A DNA stretch of 64,000 nt from Halorussus caseinilyticus (GTDB taxonomy: Archaea > Halobacteriota > Halobacteria > Halobacteriales > Haladaptataceae). The notes under the pieces were generated by a model. The model was not told the origin of the DNA. It saw only the letters and a program-made list of their open reading frames with translations, and did not search any database. The stretch lies in NCBI RefSeq assembly GCF_029338395.1, contig NZ_CP119809.1:2728001-2792000 (forward strand), given 5' to 3'. A program made the position numbers and the translations under genes. The number at the start of each line of letters is the position of its first letter. Positions within the stretch are counted from its first letter, which is position 1. Shown piece by piece: positions 8,463 to 17,015 of the stretch.

Positions 8463-8738
8463 TTCGAGGCCCGCGGTCGCGGTGCGGCCGGGTGGACCGA
8501 AAGGGGCCGCCCGGTCGCGTTCACCGTGGTCGTCTCAGTGACATATTCTCGCGCCTCACTTCGTTCGGCGCTCGAATAGGGGTCACTGAGACGACCGCGA
8601 GCGGGCGGGGGCTTTCTGGGCGTTCTGCCCGACAACTTCCGCGGTAACGCTACCGACTCGTGACGGCGCGGAACGAGTATCGGCGACTCTTGCGCGATGA
8701 CGAAAGGTAGTTGCCCGACGAACGCGAACCCCGACAAC
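8463..8738. other. Upstream region of hisG with a long-arm inverted repeat
   Basis: A perfect 15-bp inverted repeat (GGTCGTCTCAGTGAC at 8528-8542, GTCACTGAGACGACC at 8582-8596) encloses 39 bases that are themselves partly self-complementary (TTCTCGCGCC / GGCGCTCGAA). It lies about 140 bases before the hisG start. It could be a transcription terminator, a small mobile palindrome or a regulator of hisG. Apart from it and the GC-rich flanks, no gene is seen. Confidence 0.5.
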
Positions 8739-9602
8739 ATGAGAATCGCCGTCCCGAACAAGGGCCGACTCCACGACCCGGCGATGGAACTGCTCGAACA
8801 CGCCGGTCTCCACGCCGTAGACGGTGCCGACCGCAAACTGTACGCCGACACGGTGGACCCCGACGTGACCCTGCTGTTCGCTCGCGCGGCCGACATCCCC
8901 GAGTACGTCAGCGACGGCGCGGCAGACGTTGGCATCACGGGTCTCGACCAAGTACGGGAGGCCGACCCCGGCAACGTCTCGGACCTGCTGGACTTGGAGT
9001 TCGGCCAGTGCCGACTCGTCCTCGCGGCACCCGAGGACGGCGACATCGAGTCGGTGGCGGACGTGGCCGGAAAGACCGTCGCCACCGAGTTTCCCAACGT
9101 CGCCGAGCAGTACTTCGAGGACCGAGACGTGGAGGTGGACGTGGTGGAAGTCAGCGGCGCGACCGAACTCACGCCCCACGTCGAGATGGCCGACGCCATC
9201 ATCGACATCACGTCCACGGGGACCACGCTCAAGGTCAACCGCCTCGCTATCGTGGACGAGGTGCTGTCGAGTTCGGTCCGCCTGTTCGCCCGCGACGACG
9301 TAGCGGACGACGAGAAGGTCCAGCAGGTCGTGATGGCGCTCCAGTCGGTGCTGTCGGCCGACGGCAAGCGCTACCTGATGATGAACGCTCCCGAGGACCG
9401 CCTCGCGGAGGTCCGGGACGTGATTCCCGGACTCGGCGGTCCGACCGTGATGAACGTCGAGAGCGGCGAAAACGAGGAGGACGGGATGGTCGCGGTCCAC
9501 GCCGTCGTGGACGAACGCGACGTGTTCGAGACGATAAACGAGTTGAAGTCGGTGGGCGCGACCGGGATTCTCGTCACCGAAATCGAGCGGTTGGTCGAAT
9601 AA
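8739..9602 (+). CDS. hisG: ATP phosphoribosyltransferase (long form)
   Basis: HisG joins ATP and PRPP in the first, feedback-controlled step of histidine synthesis. The 287-residue protein starts [15 protein letters not shown], shows the PRPP-binding motif in [14 protein letters not shown] (about residues 160-175), and has the extra C-terminal ACT-like domain (about 210-287) of the long form, which binds histidine and does not need HisZ. The ATG at 8739 is chosen by homology; an in-frame ATG 42 bases upstream adds an unconserved leader. HisH lies far away at 41.7 kb, so the pathway genes are scattered, as in other haloarchaea. Confidence 0.95.
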   Translation: MRIAVPNKGRLHDPAMELLEHAGLHAVDGADRKLYADTVDPDVTLLFARAADIPEYVSDGAADVGITGLDQVREADPGNVSDLLDLEFGQCRLVLAAPEDGDIESVADVAGKTVATEFPNVAEQYFEDRDVEVDVVEVSGATELTPHVEMADAIIDITSTGTTLKVNRLAIVDEVLSSSVRLFARDDVADDEKVQQVVMALQSVLSADGKRYLMMNAPEDRLAEVRDVIPGLGGPTVMNVESGENEEDGMVAVHAVVDERDVFETINELKSVGATGILVTEIERLVE

Positions 9603-9678
9603 GACAACGCTCCGGCCGGTTTTCACCCCCCGAGAATCGCCTGCGCTCCTTTTGTCCGGAGAGCGCGAAGTGTCACGT

Positions 9679-10008
9679 ATGACCCCCGAAATCGACGGTG
9701 CCTTGGAAACCAGCGACGACGCCGCGGACGCGGCGTCGTCGGTGCAGGTGTGGATGGTGGACCGGACGTTCTCGCAGGACTCGCCGCACATCCTGATTAT
9801 CCGGTACGCGACCGACGACGGGTCGGCCTACCTCCAGAAGGAGCGTGCGGTCCCGAGTTTCAGTCGCGCGGCCGTCCCGGAGGTGACGGCCGCGATGGAG
9901 GTGTCGCCAGACAGACTCTCGCCCGTCGAGGACGACGAGACCCGCGAGCGGTACGCGACGGAGGCCGACCGGATGCGGGAGTCCCACGACCCCGGCGACG
10001 TAGTTTGA
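9679..10008 (+). CDS. Small acidic haloarchaeal protein of unknown function
   Basis: This 109-residue soluble protein follows hisG by 76 bases on the same strand. It begins MTPEIDGALE and has a predicted small alpha/beta body (VQVWMVDRTFS, HILIIRYATDDG, AYLQKERAVPSFS) with a charged C-terminus. I recognise no domain. An in-frame ATG 27 bases upstream is possible but falls in less protein-like sequence. Possible co-transcription with hisG is the only context. Confidence 0.6.
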   Translation: MTPEIDGALETSDDAADAASSVQVWMVDRTFSQDSPHILIIRYATDDGSAYLQKERAVPSFSRAAVPEVTAAMEVSPDRLSPVEDDETRERYATEADRMRESHDPGDVV

Positions 10009-10102
10009 GATACCTTTTGGAAACGAAATTCTTTTCTTTAAAACGAATTTCGTTGTTCAAAGCAAGAATTTCAATCCCGGGGAGACGACGCGGGCGCGTT
10101 CG

Positions 10103-10447
10103 CTACGTCGGCGCGGTGCCGAGCAGTCGGACCAGATTGAAGATGGTGATGCCGAGGAGCGCGCTCACGGTGTAGTGAACGAGCGCGACCACGGCCGCCG
10201 TCTTGTACTTGAGTCGGTACACCGCGCGGATGGTGAAGAAGTCCGCGCTGGCGCTCACGAGGATGACGATTGTCGGGCCGTACGCTTGGAGCGCGAACGA
10301 GATAATCGCCGGGACGACGCCGACGGCGAACGCCCGCGTTATCGGCACGTCGCCGAGGACGTACCGCGCGGCGATGTGGGCCGTGACGCCGTAGAACAGC
10401 ACCGCGAGCAGGAACGTGCCGACCAGCGCGACGATGGGGACCGCCAT
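10103..10447 (-). CDS. Small integral membrane protein (three to four TM helices)
   Basis: The 114-residue protein begins MAVPIVALVGTFLLAVLFYG and is mostly hydrophobic, with helices near residues 3-25, 40-60, 62-80 and 85-110. Short loops include AARYVLGDVP and RAVYRLKYK. No transport or enzyme motif is visible. A longer in-frame start at 10567 would add 40 polar residues that overlap the divergent Fic/Doc-like promoter, so the ATG at 10447 is preferred. It looks like a conserved haloarchaeal family of unknown role. Confidence 0.65.
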   Translation of the reverse strand: MAVPIVALVGTFLLAVLFYGVTAHIAARYVLGDVPITRAFAVGVVPAIISFALQAYGPTIVILVSASADFFTIRAVYRLKYKTAAVVALVHYTVSALLGITIFNLVRLLGTAPT

Positions 10448-10566
10448 GGTCGGTTCTCGGGAGGCGCGCGTCAAGGAAGTAGCGGTTTGCGGGAGCGTAG
10501 GATCGAGTCTATTTAGTCTATTATGCTGAACCTTTTGAAAGAGAGGGCGTAAATTTAGAGCAACCA

Positions 10567-11439
10567 ATGACCAACTGCCTTATCCACTACCATCATCCGG
10601 ACGACGACCAGTTCTCGCTAGACTTCGTGAACCCCAACCGTGAGAAGGTCACCGAGAGACTCGACAAATATGAAGACTGGGTAGAGACTCGTGTACGCTC
10701 CTACGATTTGGATGAAGAAGTGCACGTGGTCTATACAAAAAAGAATGAGGTAACAGCGGCAGAAGCAATTCAATATAAATTCGATGCTGCATTTGACAAT
10801 ATGTGTCCAGATACACGAGTCATCATTCGGTACCTCTTAGATGCATTTGATAGCATTAAAGAGAAAAAGCGTGATGAAGAGTCTATTTCTCTCGACGCGT
10901 ACAAAAGTGTTGACGTTGAGCGAATTCCGGATGCACTCAAACAGGTAAATTGGACCGGACCAATTCCCGAGGTTGGAGGACAACTAGCGTCGAACCTTCT
11001 ACTCTGCCATGCATTACCAAACGCCAATCACAGGACCTCTTTTAGCATGTTCGAAGGATACGTGAAGGCAACAGCAGGCTCAACATTCGAGTTACCTTCG
11101 TTGATAACCGACGATTACGAGTGGCAGAAGTGGGTCGATGATTTCATCGTTGATTCCAAACGGCTGTTAACGGTACGGCGAAACGTCGGCCGGTTTCGAT
11201 ATATCTCGAAGTTCGGTTGTACAACTGTCCGTCGAAAGGGTGGAATTGATATCTCTCTTGACGAATATGATTTAGAGCTGCAGACACACGAGGCCCTCTC
11301 CAAATATGCTATTCGACATGAACAGCGAACCGTGACGTTTGTAAAAAAACTTCTGAGACGAACGAACAATGGCCCCTTGATTGAGGAAACGGGACTAACG
11401 AAGTCGGAGTTCGCAGAGTATATCCGGCAGAAAATCTAG
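10567..11439 (+). CDS. Fic/Doc-like protein
   Basis: The 290-residue product contains HALPNANHRTS at residues 148-158, which matches the Doc-type active-site pattern H-x(3)-[DN]-A-N-[KH]-R-T-[AS]. Fic/Doc enzymes AMPylate or phosphorylate target proteins; Doc phosphorylates EF-Tu. The helices before (about 65-100) and after (to about 170) fit a Fic core. The C-terminal 120 residues are basic and unassigned, with a possible HTH-like end (LIEETGLTKSEFAEYIRQ). Codon use is AT-rich compared with neighbours, so transfer is likely. Its last four bases overlap a convergent 34-residue reading frame. The family call rests on one motif. Confidence 0.6.
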   Translation: MTNCLIHYHHPDDDQFSLDFVNPNREKVTERLDKYEDWVETRVRSYDLDEEVHVVYTKKNEVTAAEAIQYKFDAAFDNMCPDTRVIIRYLLDAFDSIKEKKRDEESISLDAYKSVDVERIPDALKQVNWTGPIPEVGGQLASNLLLCHALPNANHRTSFSMFEGYVKATAGSTFELPSLITDDYEWQKWVDDFIVDSKRLLTVRRNVGRFRYISKFGCTTVRRKGGIDISLDEYDLELQTHEALSKYAIRHEQRTVTFVKKLLRRTNNGPLIEETGLTKSEFAEYIRQKI

Positions 11440-11540
11440 TCTCGAAGGTGGGCTACGGACCGGCCGATTTCACGGGCCTCTTCGCAAGTTCCGAGATTGT
11501 ACTTCTCGTCGATTTCGTCAAGTGCTTCTTCGAGACTCAT
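11436..11540 (-). CDS. 34-residue acidic micro-protein convergent with the Fic/Doc-like gene
   Basis: An ATG at 11540 opens a frame of 34 codons (MSLEEALDEIDEKYNLG... to VAHLRD) ending in TAG inside the last codons of the Fic/Doc-like gene. The composition (many Glu, Asp, Ala, Leu in helical spacing) is protein-like and matches the acidic style of haloarchaeal proteins. The two genes converge, unlike the usual tandem antitoxin-toxin order. It might be an inhibitor, or an unrelated small protein. Nothing beyond composition and position supports it. Confidence 0.4.
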   Translation of the reverse strand: MSLEEALDEIDEKYNLGTCEEAREIGRSVAHLRD

Positions 11541-11657
11541 AGATTACCCTCTTACGGAGACTTTGTATGCCGGGTGGCATAAAGCTGTTGTCGCACTCAC
11601 TTCCTATCAGGTATCTAAAAAACCGTGGGGGTCTTACTGTCCGCTCGCTCGCCCGCG

Positions 11658-12218
11658 CTATTCCAGCAGACCGAGTTCTTCGAGTCGGGAGACGATTTTA
11701 TCGACCGCCTGCTCGGCGTCTTCGGGTTTCTTGCCGCCGGTGATGACGAGTTTCCCGGAACCGAACAGCAGAGCGACGACTTCGGGTTCGTCGAGTCGGT
11801 AGACGAGACCGGGGAACTGCTCGGGTTCGTACTCGATGTTTTCGAGTCCGAGACCGATGGCGATGGCGTTGAGGTTGAGATTCCGCCCGAGGTCCGCGGA
11901 GGTGACGATGTTCTGAACGACGATTTCGGGGTCCTCGTTCACGTCGATTTGGAGTTCGCGGAGTTTGTCGAAGACGATTTCGAGACTCTCGTGTACGTCG
12001 GCCGTACTCTTCGCGCCGGTACAAACGATTTTGCCAGACCGGAAGATGAGTGCGGCGGACTTGGGGTTCTGGGTTCGGTAGACGAGACCGGGGAACTGCT
12101 CCGGGTCGTAGTCGGCCCCCTCGAGGTCCATCGCCACACTTTGCAGGTCGAGTTCCTGCCCGATGCCGGTGGAGGCGACCACGTTTTCAATGTTGATGGT
12201 CTCCTTTGGGTCAGTCAT
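11658..12218 (-). CDS. tbp: TATA-box-binding protein
   Basis: TBP binds promoter TATA elements and recruits TFB and RNA polymerase. The 186-residue protein shows the two-fold repeat of the family: each half carries an (E/D)PEQFPGLVYR segment (about residues 38-47 and 129-138) followed by a glycine-rich strand (FRSGKIVCTGAKS and FGSGKLVITGGKK) for the minor-groove saddle. The acidic N-terminus is short. Haloarchaea often carry several TBPs and this looks like the canonical type. Its own promoter has a TATA box and a dyad (see 12225-12252). Confidence 0.95.
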   Translation of the reverse strand: MTDPKETINIENVVASTGIGQELDLQSVAMDLEGADYDPEQFPGLVYRTQNPKSAALIFRSGKIVCTGAKSTADVHESLEIVFDKLRELQIDVNEDPEIVVQNIVTSADLGRNLNLNAIAIGLGLENIEYEPEQFPGLVYRLDEPEVVALLFGSGKLVITGGKKPEDAEQAVDKIVSRLEELGLLE

Positions 12219-12224
12219 GCGCGA

Positions 12225-12252
12225 CTTAAATGTCGTATTTAAGGTTTATAAA
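12225..12252 (-). promoter_or_regulatory. tbp promoter with TATA box and a dyad
   Basis: A palindromic TTTATAAA (12245-12252) lies 27-34 bases before the tbp start, consistent with near-leaderless transcription. A perfect 7-bp inverted repeat CTTAAAT / ATTTAAG (12225-12231 and 12237-12243, 5-base spacer) sits between the TATA box and the start codon, where a bound protein would block initiation. Confidence 0.5.
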
Positions 12253-12395
12253 GGTTGGTACTCTCTACTGACAAGTGGAGAACGGGTTTTTATTGGTACG
12301 TTCGCTTGCCACGGACGGCACGCTAAAGCGGGAGCGCGCCGAGAACCCGCGCCGCAGACGAAACCCCCAAGAGTCACCGCCGAGTTCGGTACACC

Positions 12396-13369
12396 GTGTA
12401 CGCGCTCGAACTCGGGGGAGAGGACGACCGATTCGCCGCCGCAGAAGCAGGGAACGCCGCGGTCGGCGTCGAAGTCGTCGCGCCCGGACTCGCCACCGCG
12501 AACGCCGTCACCGACCGCGTTCGGAATCTGGCCTACACCCGCCGCGCCAGCGAGGTGGTCGGCGAAGCCGACGCCAGCGTCGAATCGGCCCGAGTCCTGC
12601 TCGACGCCGCCGGAATCGACCGCGGGGGACCGTGGCGGTCCGCGCCCGCGACGTGCGCGAGACCGCCGGAATCGACACCCAACGCGCCGAGCGCGCACTC
12701 GGTCAGGTCCTCGTAGACCGGGGCTTCGCGGTGGACTTGGACGACCCAGACCACGAACTCCGAGCGCTGTTCGCCGACGACACCTGTCTGCTCGGATGGC
12801 TCGAAGTCGAGAGCGTCCGAGACTACGGCACCCGGAAACCCACCGACCGCCCCTTCTTCCAACCGGGCGGGATGGACCCCTTGCTGGCCCGCGCGCTGGT
12901 GAACCTCGCGGGTGCCCGACCCGGCGCGACCCTGTTGGACCCGATGTGTGGCACCGGCGGCGTCCTCATCGAGGCCGGACTCGTCGGCGCGACAGTCCTC
13001 GGCGCGGACGCCCAGCGCAAGATGGCCCGCGGTGCGGTCGAGAACCTCTCGCGGTACCTCCCCGATTCGGACTGGACCACCTTGCAGGGCGACGCGACCC
13101 ACCTCCCGTTCCCGGACGATTCCATCGACGCCGTGGTCTTCGACGCGCCCTACGGCAGGCAGTCGAAAATCGCCAACCTCGACTTGGACGACCTCGTGTC
13201 GGGTGCGCTCGCGGAGGCCCGCCGGGTCGCCGACCGCTCCGTGGTCGTCGGCGACCGGTCGTGGGCGAGCGAGGCCCGCGAAGTCGGGTGGTCGGTCGAA
13301 GACTCCTTCGAGCGCCGGGTCCACCGGTCGCTGGTGCGCCACGTCGTCGTCCTCTCCGCCGAGTCCTAA
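12396..13369 (+). pseudogene. TrmG10-like tRNA (guanine-N2) methyltransferase, frameshifted
   Basis: The first part reads from a GTG at 12396 (VYALELGGEDDRFAAAEAG...) and the rest (TVAVRARDVRETAGIDTQ... to VVLSAES) lies in another frame. One extra base in the G run at about 12624-12628 would join them into a single 324-residue protein. The second part has a THUMP-like stretch, then the methyltransferase core: LLDPMCGTGGVLIEAG (SAM binding) and DAPYGRQ, the N/D-PPY-type motif for amino-methylation. Family members methylate G10 of tRNA. It is either a true one-base deletion or a homopolymer error; the rest of the gene shows no decay. Confidence 0.8.
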
Positions 13370-13807
13370 TCACGACTCGGCGTCGAGCGCCTCCTGCCGG
13401 AGTCGCTCTTCCTCGTCGGTTTCGACCCGTAGCTCCGGCACTTCGAGTAGTGCCCCGTCCTCGTCCACGGCGACGAAGGTGAAACAGGACCCCGTGGTGC
13501 GCTCGGTGTCGCCGGTTCGGGGGTCCTCGCGCCACGCCCGGAGGCGGACCTTGACGCTGGTTTCGCCCGCGCCGTAGACGTAGGTGTCCACGAGCGCGGT
13601 GTCGCCGACCGGAATCGGCCGGTGAAAGGAGAGGTCGTCTACGCCCGCGGTGACGCACGTCTCGCCGGAGAAGCGCATCGCGGACATCGCGCCGAGTTCG
13701 TCCATCCACTTCATCAGGTTGCCGCCGTGAAGCGTCCCGACGTTGTTGGCGTCGTTCGGTTGGACTCGGAAGCGGTTTTCGAGGTGGGTATCGGAGAGCG
13801 TCGGCAT
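13370..13807 (-). CDS. Acyl-CoA thioesterase, hotdog fold
   Basis: The 145-residue protein begins MPTLSDTHLENRFRVQPNDANNVGTLHGGNLMKWMDELGAM, with the Asn/Asp and HGG motifs of cytosolic acyl-CoA hydrolases (YciA/BACH-like). It splits acyl-CoA to free acid and CoA. An in-frame GTG-type extension to 13834 adds nine unlikely residues. Its stop abuts the end of the convergent methyltransferase gene with no spacing. The chain-length preference cannot be told. Confidence 0.88.
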   Translation of the reverse strand: MPTLSDTHLENRFRVQPNDANNVGTLHGGNLMKWMDELGAMSAMRFSGETCVTAGVDDLSFHRPIPVGDTALVDTYVYGAGETSVKVRLRAWREDPRTGDTERTTGSCFTFVAVDEDGALLEVPELRVETDEEERLRQEALDAES

Positions 13808-13855
13808 GGGGAGGGGTTCGCACGCGAGGACCAAGAGTGTCGGGTGAAAACGGAC

Positions 13856-14509
13856 TCAGAGCGACACGTCGATGCTCCGGTCGTCACCCAGTCCCGAGAC
13901 GTGGAGGGTGGCGCTGTCCGGACCCGTCCGTTCGACTTCGACGCTCGCGGCGAAGGAAGTCTTCATCCCGGCGACGAGGCTTCCGGTGTCGGTTCCCACC
14001 TCCACGCTGGTATCGAGGGCGCAGACGCCGACGGCCTCGTTCCGGCGGAGCGGACTCAGCAGGTTCGAGTTGAGGAAGCGGAACACCGACCGCGTGTCCT
14101 CGATTTCCCGGCAGATGCTCGAACACAGCAGGATACCGGCCCGAAACCGCGGTGCCTGCGACTCGGATTCGGCGACGAGCGACGAGAACTGCATGCCGAG
14201 ACCGGTCAGGTCGGTGATGTCTCCGACCGTCGTGACGTTCGACCCGGCATCGGGACCCTCGCAGGTCAACACCGTCGAGCGCTCGCTCGCGCCGTCCGCG
14301 GCGTCATCCAGTGCCCGGTTCACCGCAGAGCCGTTCGCGTCGGTGGCGAGGACGAGCGAGCGTTCGTCGTCTCGGGCGCTCACGAACCGGTAGAAAACCG
14401 TTTCGAGCGCGTCGGCGTCGTCACCGGTCAACAGGATGCTCGTTCCGTCCTCTATCGGGTCGAGCGGGAGGTCCGAAATCTCGAACGCGGCCGTCTCGGA
14501 CACGCTCAT
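13856..14509 (-). CDS. DUF7504-type (KaiC/DUF835-like) signalling protein
   Basis: This 217-residue protein begins MSVSETAAFEISDLPLDPIEDGTSILLTGDD. The layout resembles short haloarchaeal RecA/KaiC-like or DUF835 proteins: a P-loop-like position without a true GKT, a central strand with STVLTCEGPDAG, and helices with FRFLNSNLL. Its ATG overlaps the stop of the REC-GAF gene by four bases (ATGA), so the two are almost surely translated together and the protein probably takes part in the same signalling route. Catalysis is not supported. Confidence 0.6.
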   Translation of the reverse strand: MSVSETAAFEISDLPLDPIEDGTSILLTGDDADALETVFYRFVSARDDERSLVLATDANGSAVNRALDDAADGASERSTVLTCEGPDAGSNVTTVGDITDLTGLGMQFSSLVAESESQAPRFRAGILLCSSICREIEDTRSVFRFLNSNLLSPLRRNEAVGVCALDTSVEVGTDTGSLVAGMKTSFAASVEVERTGPDSATLHVSGLGDDRSIDVSL

Positions 14510-15402
14510 GCCTTTGCCCCCGTTCCGACGGCGTTCAGAAGCGACTGGCGGAGTTCGAGAATCTCCATCGCGGTCTCGGCGAACTGCTGGAGTTCGGCCT
14601 GTTCCTCGGGCGAGTAGGAGCGCGGTTCGTGGTCGATGAGACACACCTGTCCGATGGTGTGTCCCTCCGGCGTCGTCATGTTCGCACCGGCGTAGGAGAC
14701 TATTCCGAGGTCCCGTAGCTGTTGGTTCTCGGCGAATCGCTTGTCCTCGGTGATGTCTTCGACAACCATCACCTCTTCTTGGAGCATGCTGTGCGTGCAA
14801 ATCGTGTCCTCGCGCGTGAGCGAGTCCCAGTCCGCGCCCGTGCAGGCGAGGAAGTTCTCCTCGTCTTCCTCGATGAGTCCGATGAACGCGACTGCGGCGT
14901 CGAAGTGACTCGTGATGAGGTCGGTGAGTCGGTCGAAACTCTCCTCGATGGGGAGTTCGTCCACGTCGTAGGCGTCCAGCGCCTCCAGTCGGGAGTCCTC
15001 GTCGTCGGGGACCAGAAAGCCGACCTGCGCGCTGTGGGCGATAACGTCCTCGGTGACGAAACCGAGGCGGTCGGCGGCGTCGGGCAGGTCCCGGTTCAGA
15101 TACTCCACGATGACGTTCTCGAACGAACTCGTGTCGATGTCGCCGGGATTCGCGTCGGTGTAGAGAACGCAGGGCGTCTGAGAGGCGTGTTCGCGGAGCG
15201 CATCCACTACGTCGAGTCCCGTGCCGTCGGGCAGGTCGTACTCGGTCACGACGCAAGCCACGGAATCGGTCTCCAGTACCTCCACGGCGTCGGCGACCGA
15301 CGTGCAGGTCAGGGGGGAGAGGTCGGGGTCGTCTTCGAAAGCGGCGGCGAGGTCTGGGACACCATCGTCGGTATCGACGCAGAGAACTGTGTGTTCTACC
15401 AT
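14506..15402 (-). CDS. Response-regulator-like REC domain fused to GAF domain
   Basis: The 298-residue protein has an N-terminal receiver-like domain (about 1-115) and a GAF domain (about 150-290, with CTHSMLQEE and GHTIGQVCLIDHEPR). The first acidic pocket is present (CVDTDD), but the usual phospho-acceptor Asp is replaced: in TEYDLPDG the residue four before the Pro is Glu. That may mimic phosphorylation or mean phosphate-independent signalling. GAF domains of this type sense small molecules or redox state. The ATGA overlap with the next gene marks an operon of two signalling proteins. No DNA-binding or kinase domain is present. Confidence 0.8.
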   Translation of the reverse strand: MVEHTVLCVDTDDGVPDLAAAFEDDPDLSPLTCTSVADAVEVLETDSVACVVTEYDLPDGTGLDVVDALREHASQTPCVLYTDANPGDIDTSSFENVIVEYLNRDLPDAADRLGFVTEDVIAHSAQVGFLVPDDEDSRLEALDAYDVDELPIEESFDRLTDLITSHFDAAVAFIGLIEEDEENFLACTGADWDSLTREDTICTHSMLQEEVMVVEDITEDKRFAENQQLRDLGIVSYAGANMTTPEGHTIGQVCLIDHEPRSYSPEEQAELQQFAETAMEILELRQSLLNAVGTGAKA

Positions 15403-15489
15403 CCAGATACGACTTGGTTTAAACTAACGTAACTGTTTGGTTCGATTACCAGTCGTTGGATTTATAACGGATTCGGAGCGCCGCGCTCG

Positions 15490-16569
15490 CTACGCCTCGC
15501 CCTTCGCGCCGAGTTCCGCGAGGAGGTGGCCGAGGTGAACCCGGTCGCTCGACCCCTCGGCGAGACCCACGTCGATTTCGCCCGCGAGTCGAGTCAGTTC
15601 CGCGAGTTCTTCCTCCCGGCCGGTGTACCGATTCGAGTTGCGCGCGACCGTCAAAACCTTCCGAAGGACTTCTTGACCGTTGTATCCCTCGTCCACGAGC
15701 AGGTCGTCCAGCGTCTTGCGGGCGTCGGAGAACTCGCCCGCTTCCGCGGCGTCGAGCATCTCTTCGATTTGGCCCCGGATGCCGATTTCCCGGACCGATT
15801 GCACCGTGTCGCGCGTGATTTCGCCCTCCTTCTCGTGGAGCGTCTGGGCGCTCAGGATGGCCTCCCGGAGGTTGCCCTCGGCGTATCCGGCCACGATGCG
15901 CAGACCCATCTCGTCGTACTCGACGCCCTCGGCCTCCGCAATCGTCTCCAGTACGTCCGTGATTTCTTCGGTCGTCGGCGCTCGGACCGCGACGGGGAAG
16001 CATCGGGACTTGATTGGCGGGATGAGTTTCGTCGGTTGGCGGGTCGTGACGACGAACTGGGTCGTCTCGTGGAACTGCTCCATCGTCCGGCGGAGCGACT
16101 GCTGGAAGTCCTCGCGGATGTCCTCGGCGTTGTCGAGGACGACGGTCTTGTACGACCCGGTAGACGGGGCCATGCTACTGTACTGTTTGAAGACGTAGGC
16201 TATCATCTCCGCCTTCGACCAGTCGCTCTTGTATCGTTTGCTCAGGTCTTGTTTTCGGTCGGTCGAGACCTGCTTGACCCACGGTATCTCGCCCTGTAGA
16301 AACCGCTCGAAGCGCGGGTCGTTTCGAATCTCGGTTTTCGTCCGGTCGAAGAAGTCCGAGACGTTGAGGATGGTCAAGTCGTTGTCGGGGTCGTCGTGTG
16401 CTTCGCGGGCCAGCGCCCGCACTGCCGCGGTCTTGCCCGCTCCGGGCGGGCCGTGGAGAACGAGGTTGATTGGGTCGTCTACGGCCTTTCGGAGGTACTC
16501 GCGGACCTCCGCTTGGGGGAGGTCGGCGAGGTCGGGCGCGTACCGTTCGGTCCACAGCGGCGCGTCCAT
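15490..16569 (-). CDS. Replication factor C small-subunit-like AAA+ protein
   Basis: RFC loads the PCNA clamp at primer ends. The 359-residue protein starts MDAPLWTERYAPDLADLPQ and has Walker A GPPGAGKT (about residue 42), a Walker B variant VVLDNAED in place of the canonical DEAD-type motif, and the SRC arginine-finger motif in IKSRCFPVAV. The C-terminal collar runs from about 230 to 350. Haloarchaea have several small-subunit paralogues, and the altered Walker B suggests this is one of the divergent ones. An upstream in-frame extension to 16731 is rich in Arg and Pro and not family-like. Confidence 0.88.
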   Translation of the reverse strand: MDAPLWTERYAPDLADLPQAEVREYLRKAVDDPINLVLHGPPGAGKTAAVRALAREAHDDPDNDLTILNVSDFFDRTKTEIRNDPRFERFLQGEIPWVKQVSTDRKQDLSKRYKSDWSKAEMIAYVFKQYSSMAPSTGSYKTVVLDNAEDIREDFQQSLRRTMEQFHETTQFVVTTRQPTKLIPPIKSRCFPVAVRAPTTEEITDVLETIAEAEGVEYDEMGLRIVAGYAEGNLREAILSAQTLHEKEGEITRDTVQSVREIGIRGQIEEMLDAAEAGEFSDARKTLDDLLVDEGYNGQEVLRKVLTVARNSNRYTGREEELAELTRLAGEIDVGLAEGSSDRVHLGHLLAELGAKGEA

Positions 16570-17015
16570 TACCGGTCGGTAGGGGGTCGGCGGGTAAGAA
16601 TCGGTCGGTCCGTTTCCGGGGGAGTGGTCGGTGAGAACGCTTCTTCGGCGGCGTTCGCTACCAATCCGCACAGTCGTCGGGGGAGCGACGGCGACGAAAT
16701 CGGGACGACGAACGACCGAAAAGTCCCGCACCGCTCGCGTGACCGCGAGCGGGCGGTCGTGGGTCGAGCGCGGGCAATAAGTAATGAGTTTTTAGCATTC
16801 TATTTCATCTTCTAACTTTATTATTTAGTTCTAAAAGAATTAAAATTCATTCTCTCGAACGGAGGCGAACCGCCGTCGCGGACGCCCGCAGGCGGGCACC
16901 GGTGCCCGCCTGCGGGCGCGTGGACCCTCACCAGCGCGTGTGTGAAACCGTCGAACGGCCGTCCGCACTCCCATCCGTCGCGTCGTTCGCCGACCGGTCT
17001 CGCTCCGTCGTCGCC
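16570..17015. other. Intergenic stretch with a 36-bp perfect palindrome
   Basis: The stretch holds a 9-bp hairpin (CCGCTCGCG / CGCGAGCGG, 16731-16752), a very AT-rich block at about 16780-16850, and a perfect 36-bp palindrome at 16883-16918 (arms of 18 bases, no loop, reading CGCCCGCAGG inward). The palindrome follows the stop of the truncated minus-strand gene by about 100 bases and could end its transcript. No gene is seen. Confidence 0.6.

Noticed and set aside
16883-16918. rRNA or tRNA gene around the strong palindrome
   Set aside because: No cloverleaf, T-loop or rRNA core sequence is present; the arms pair perfectly without a loop.
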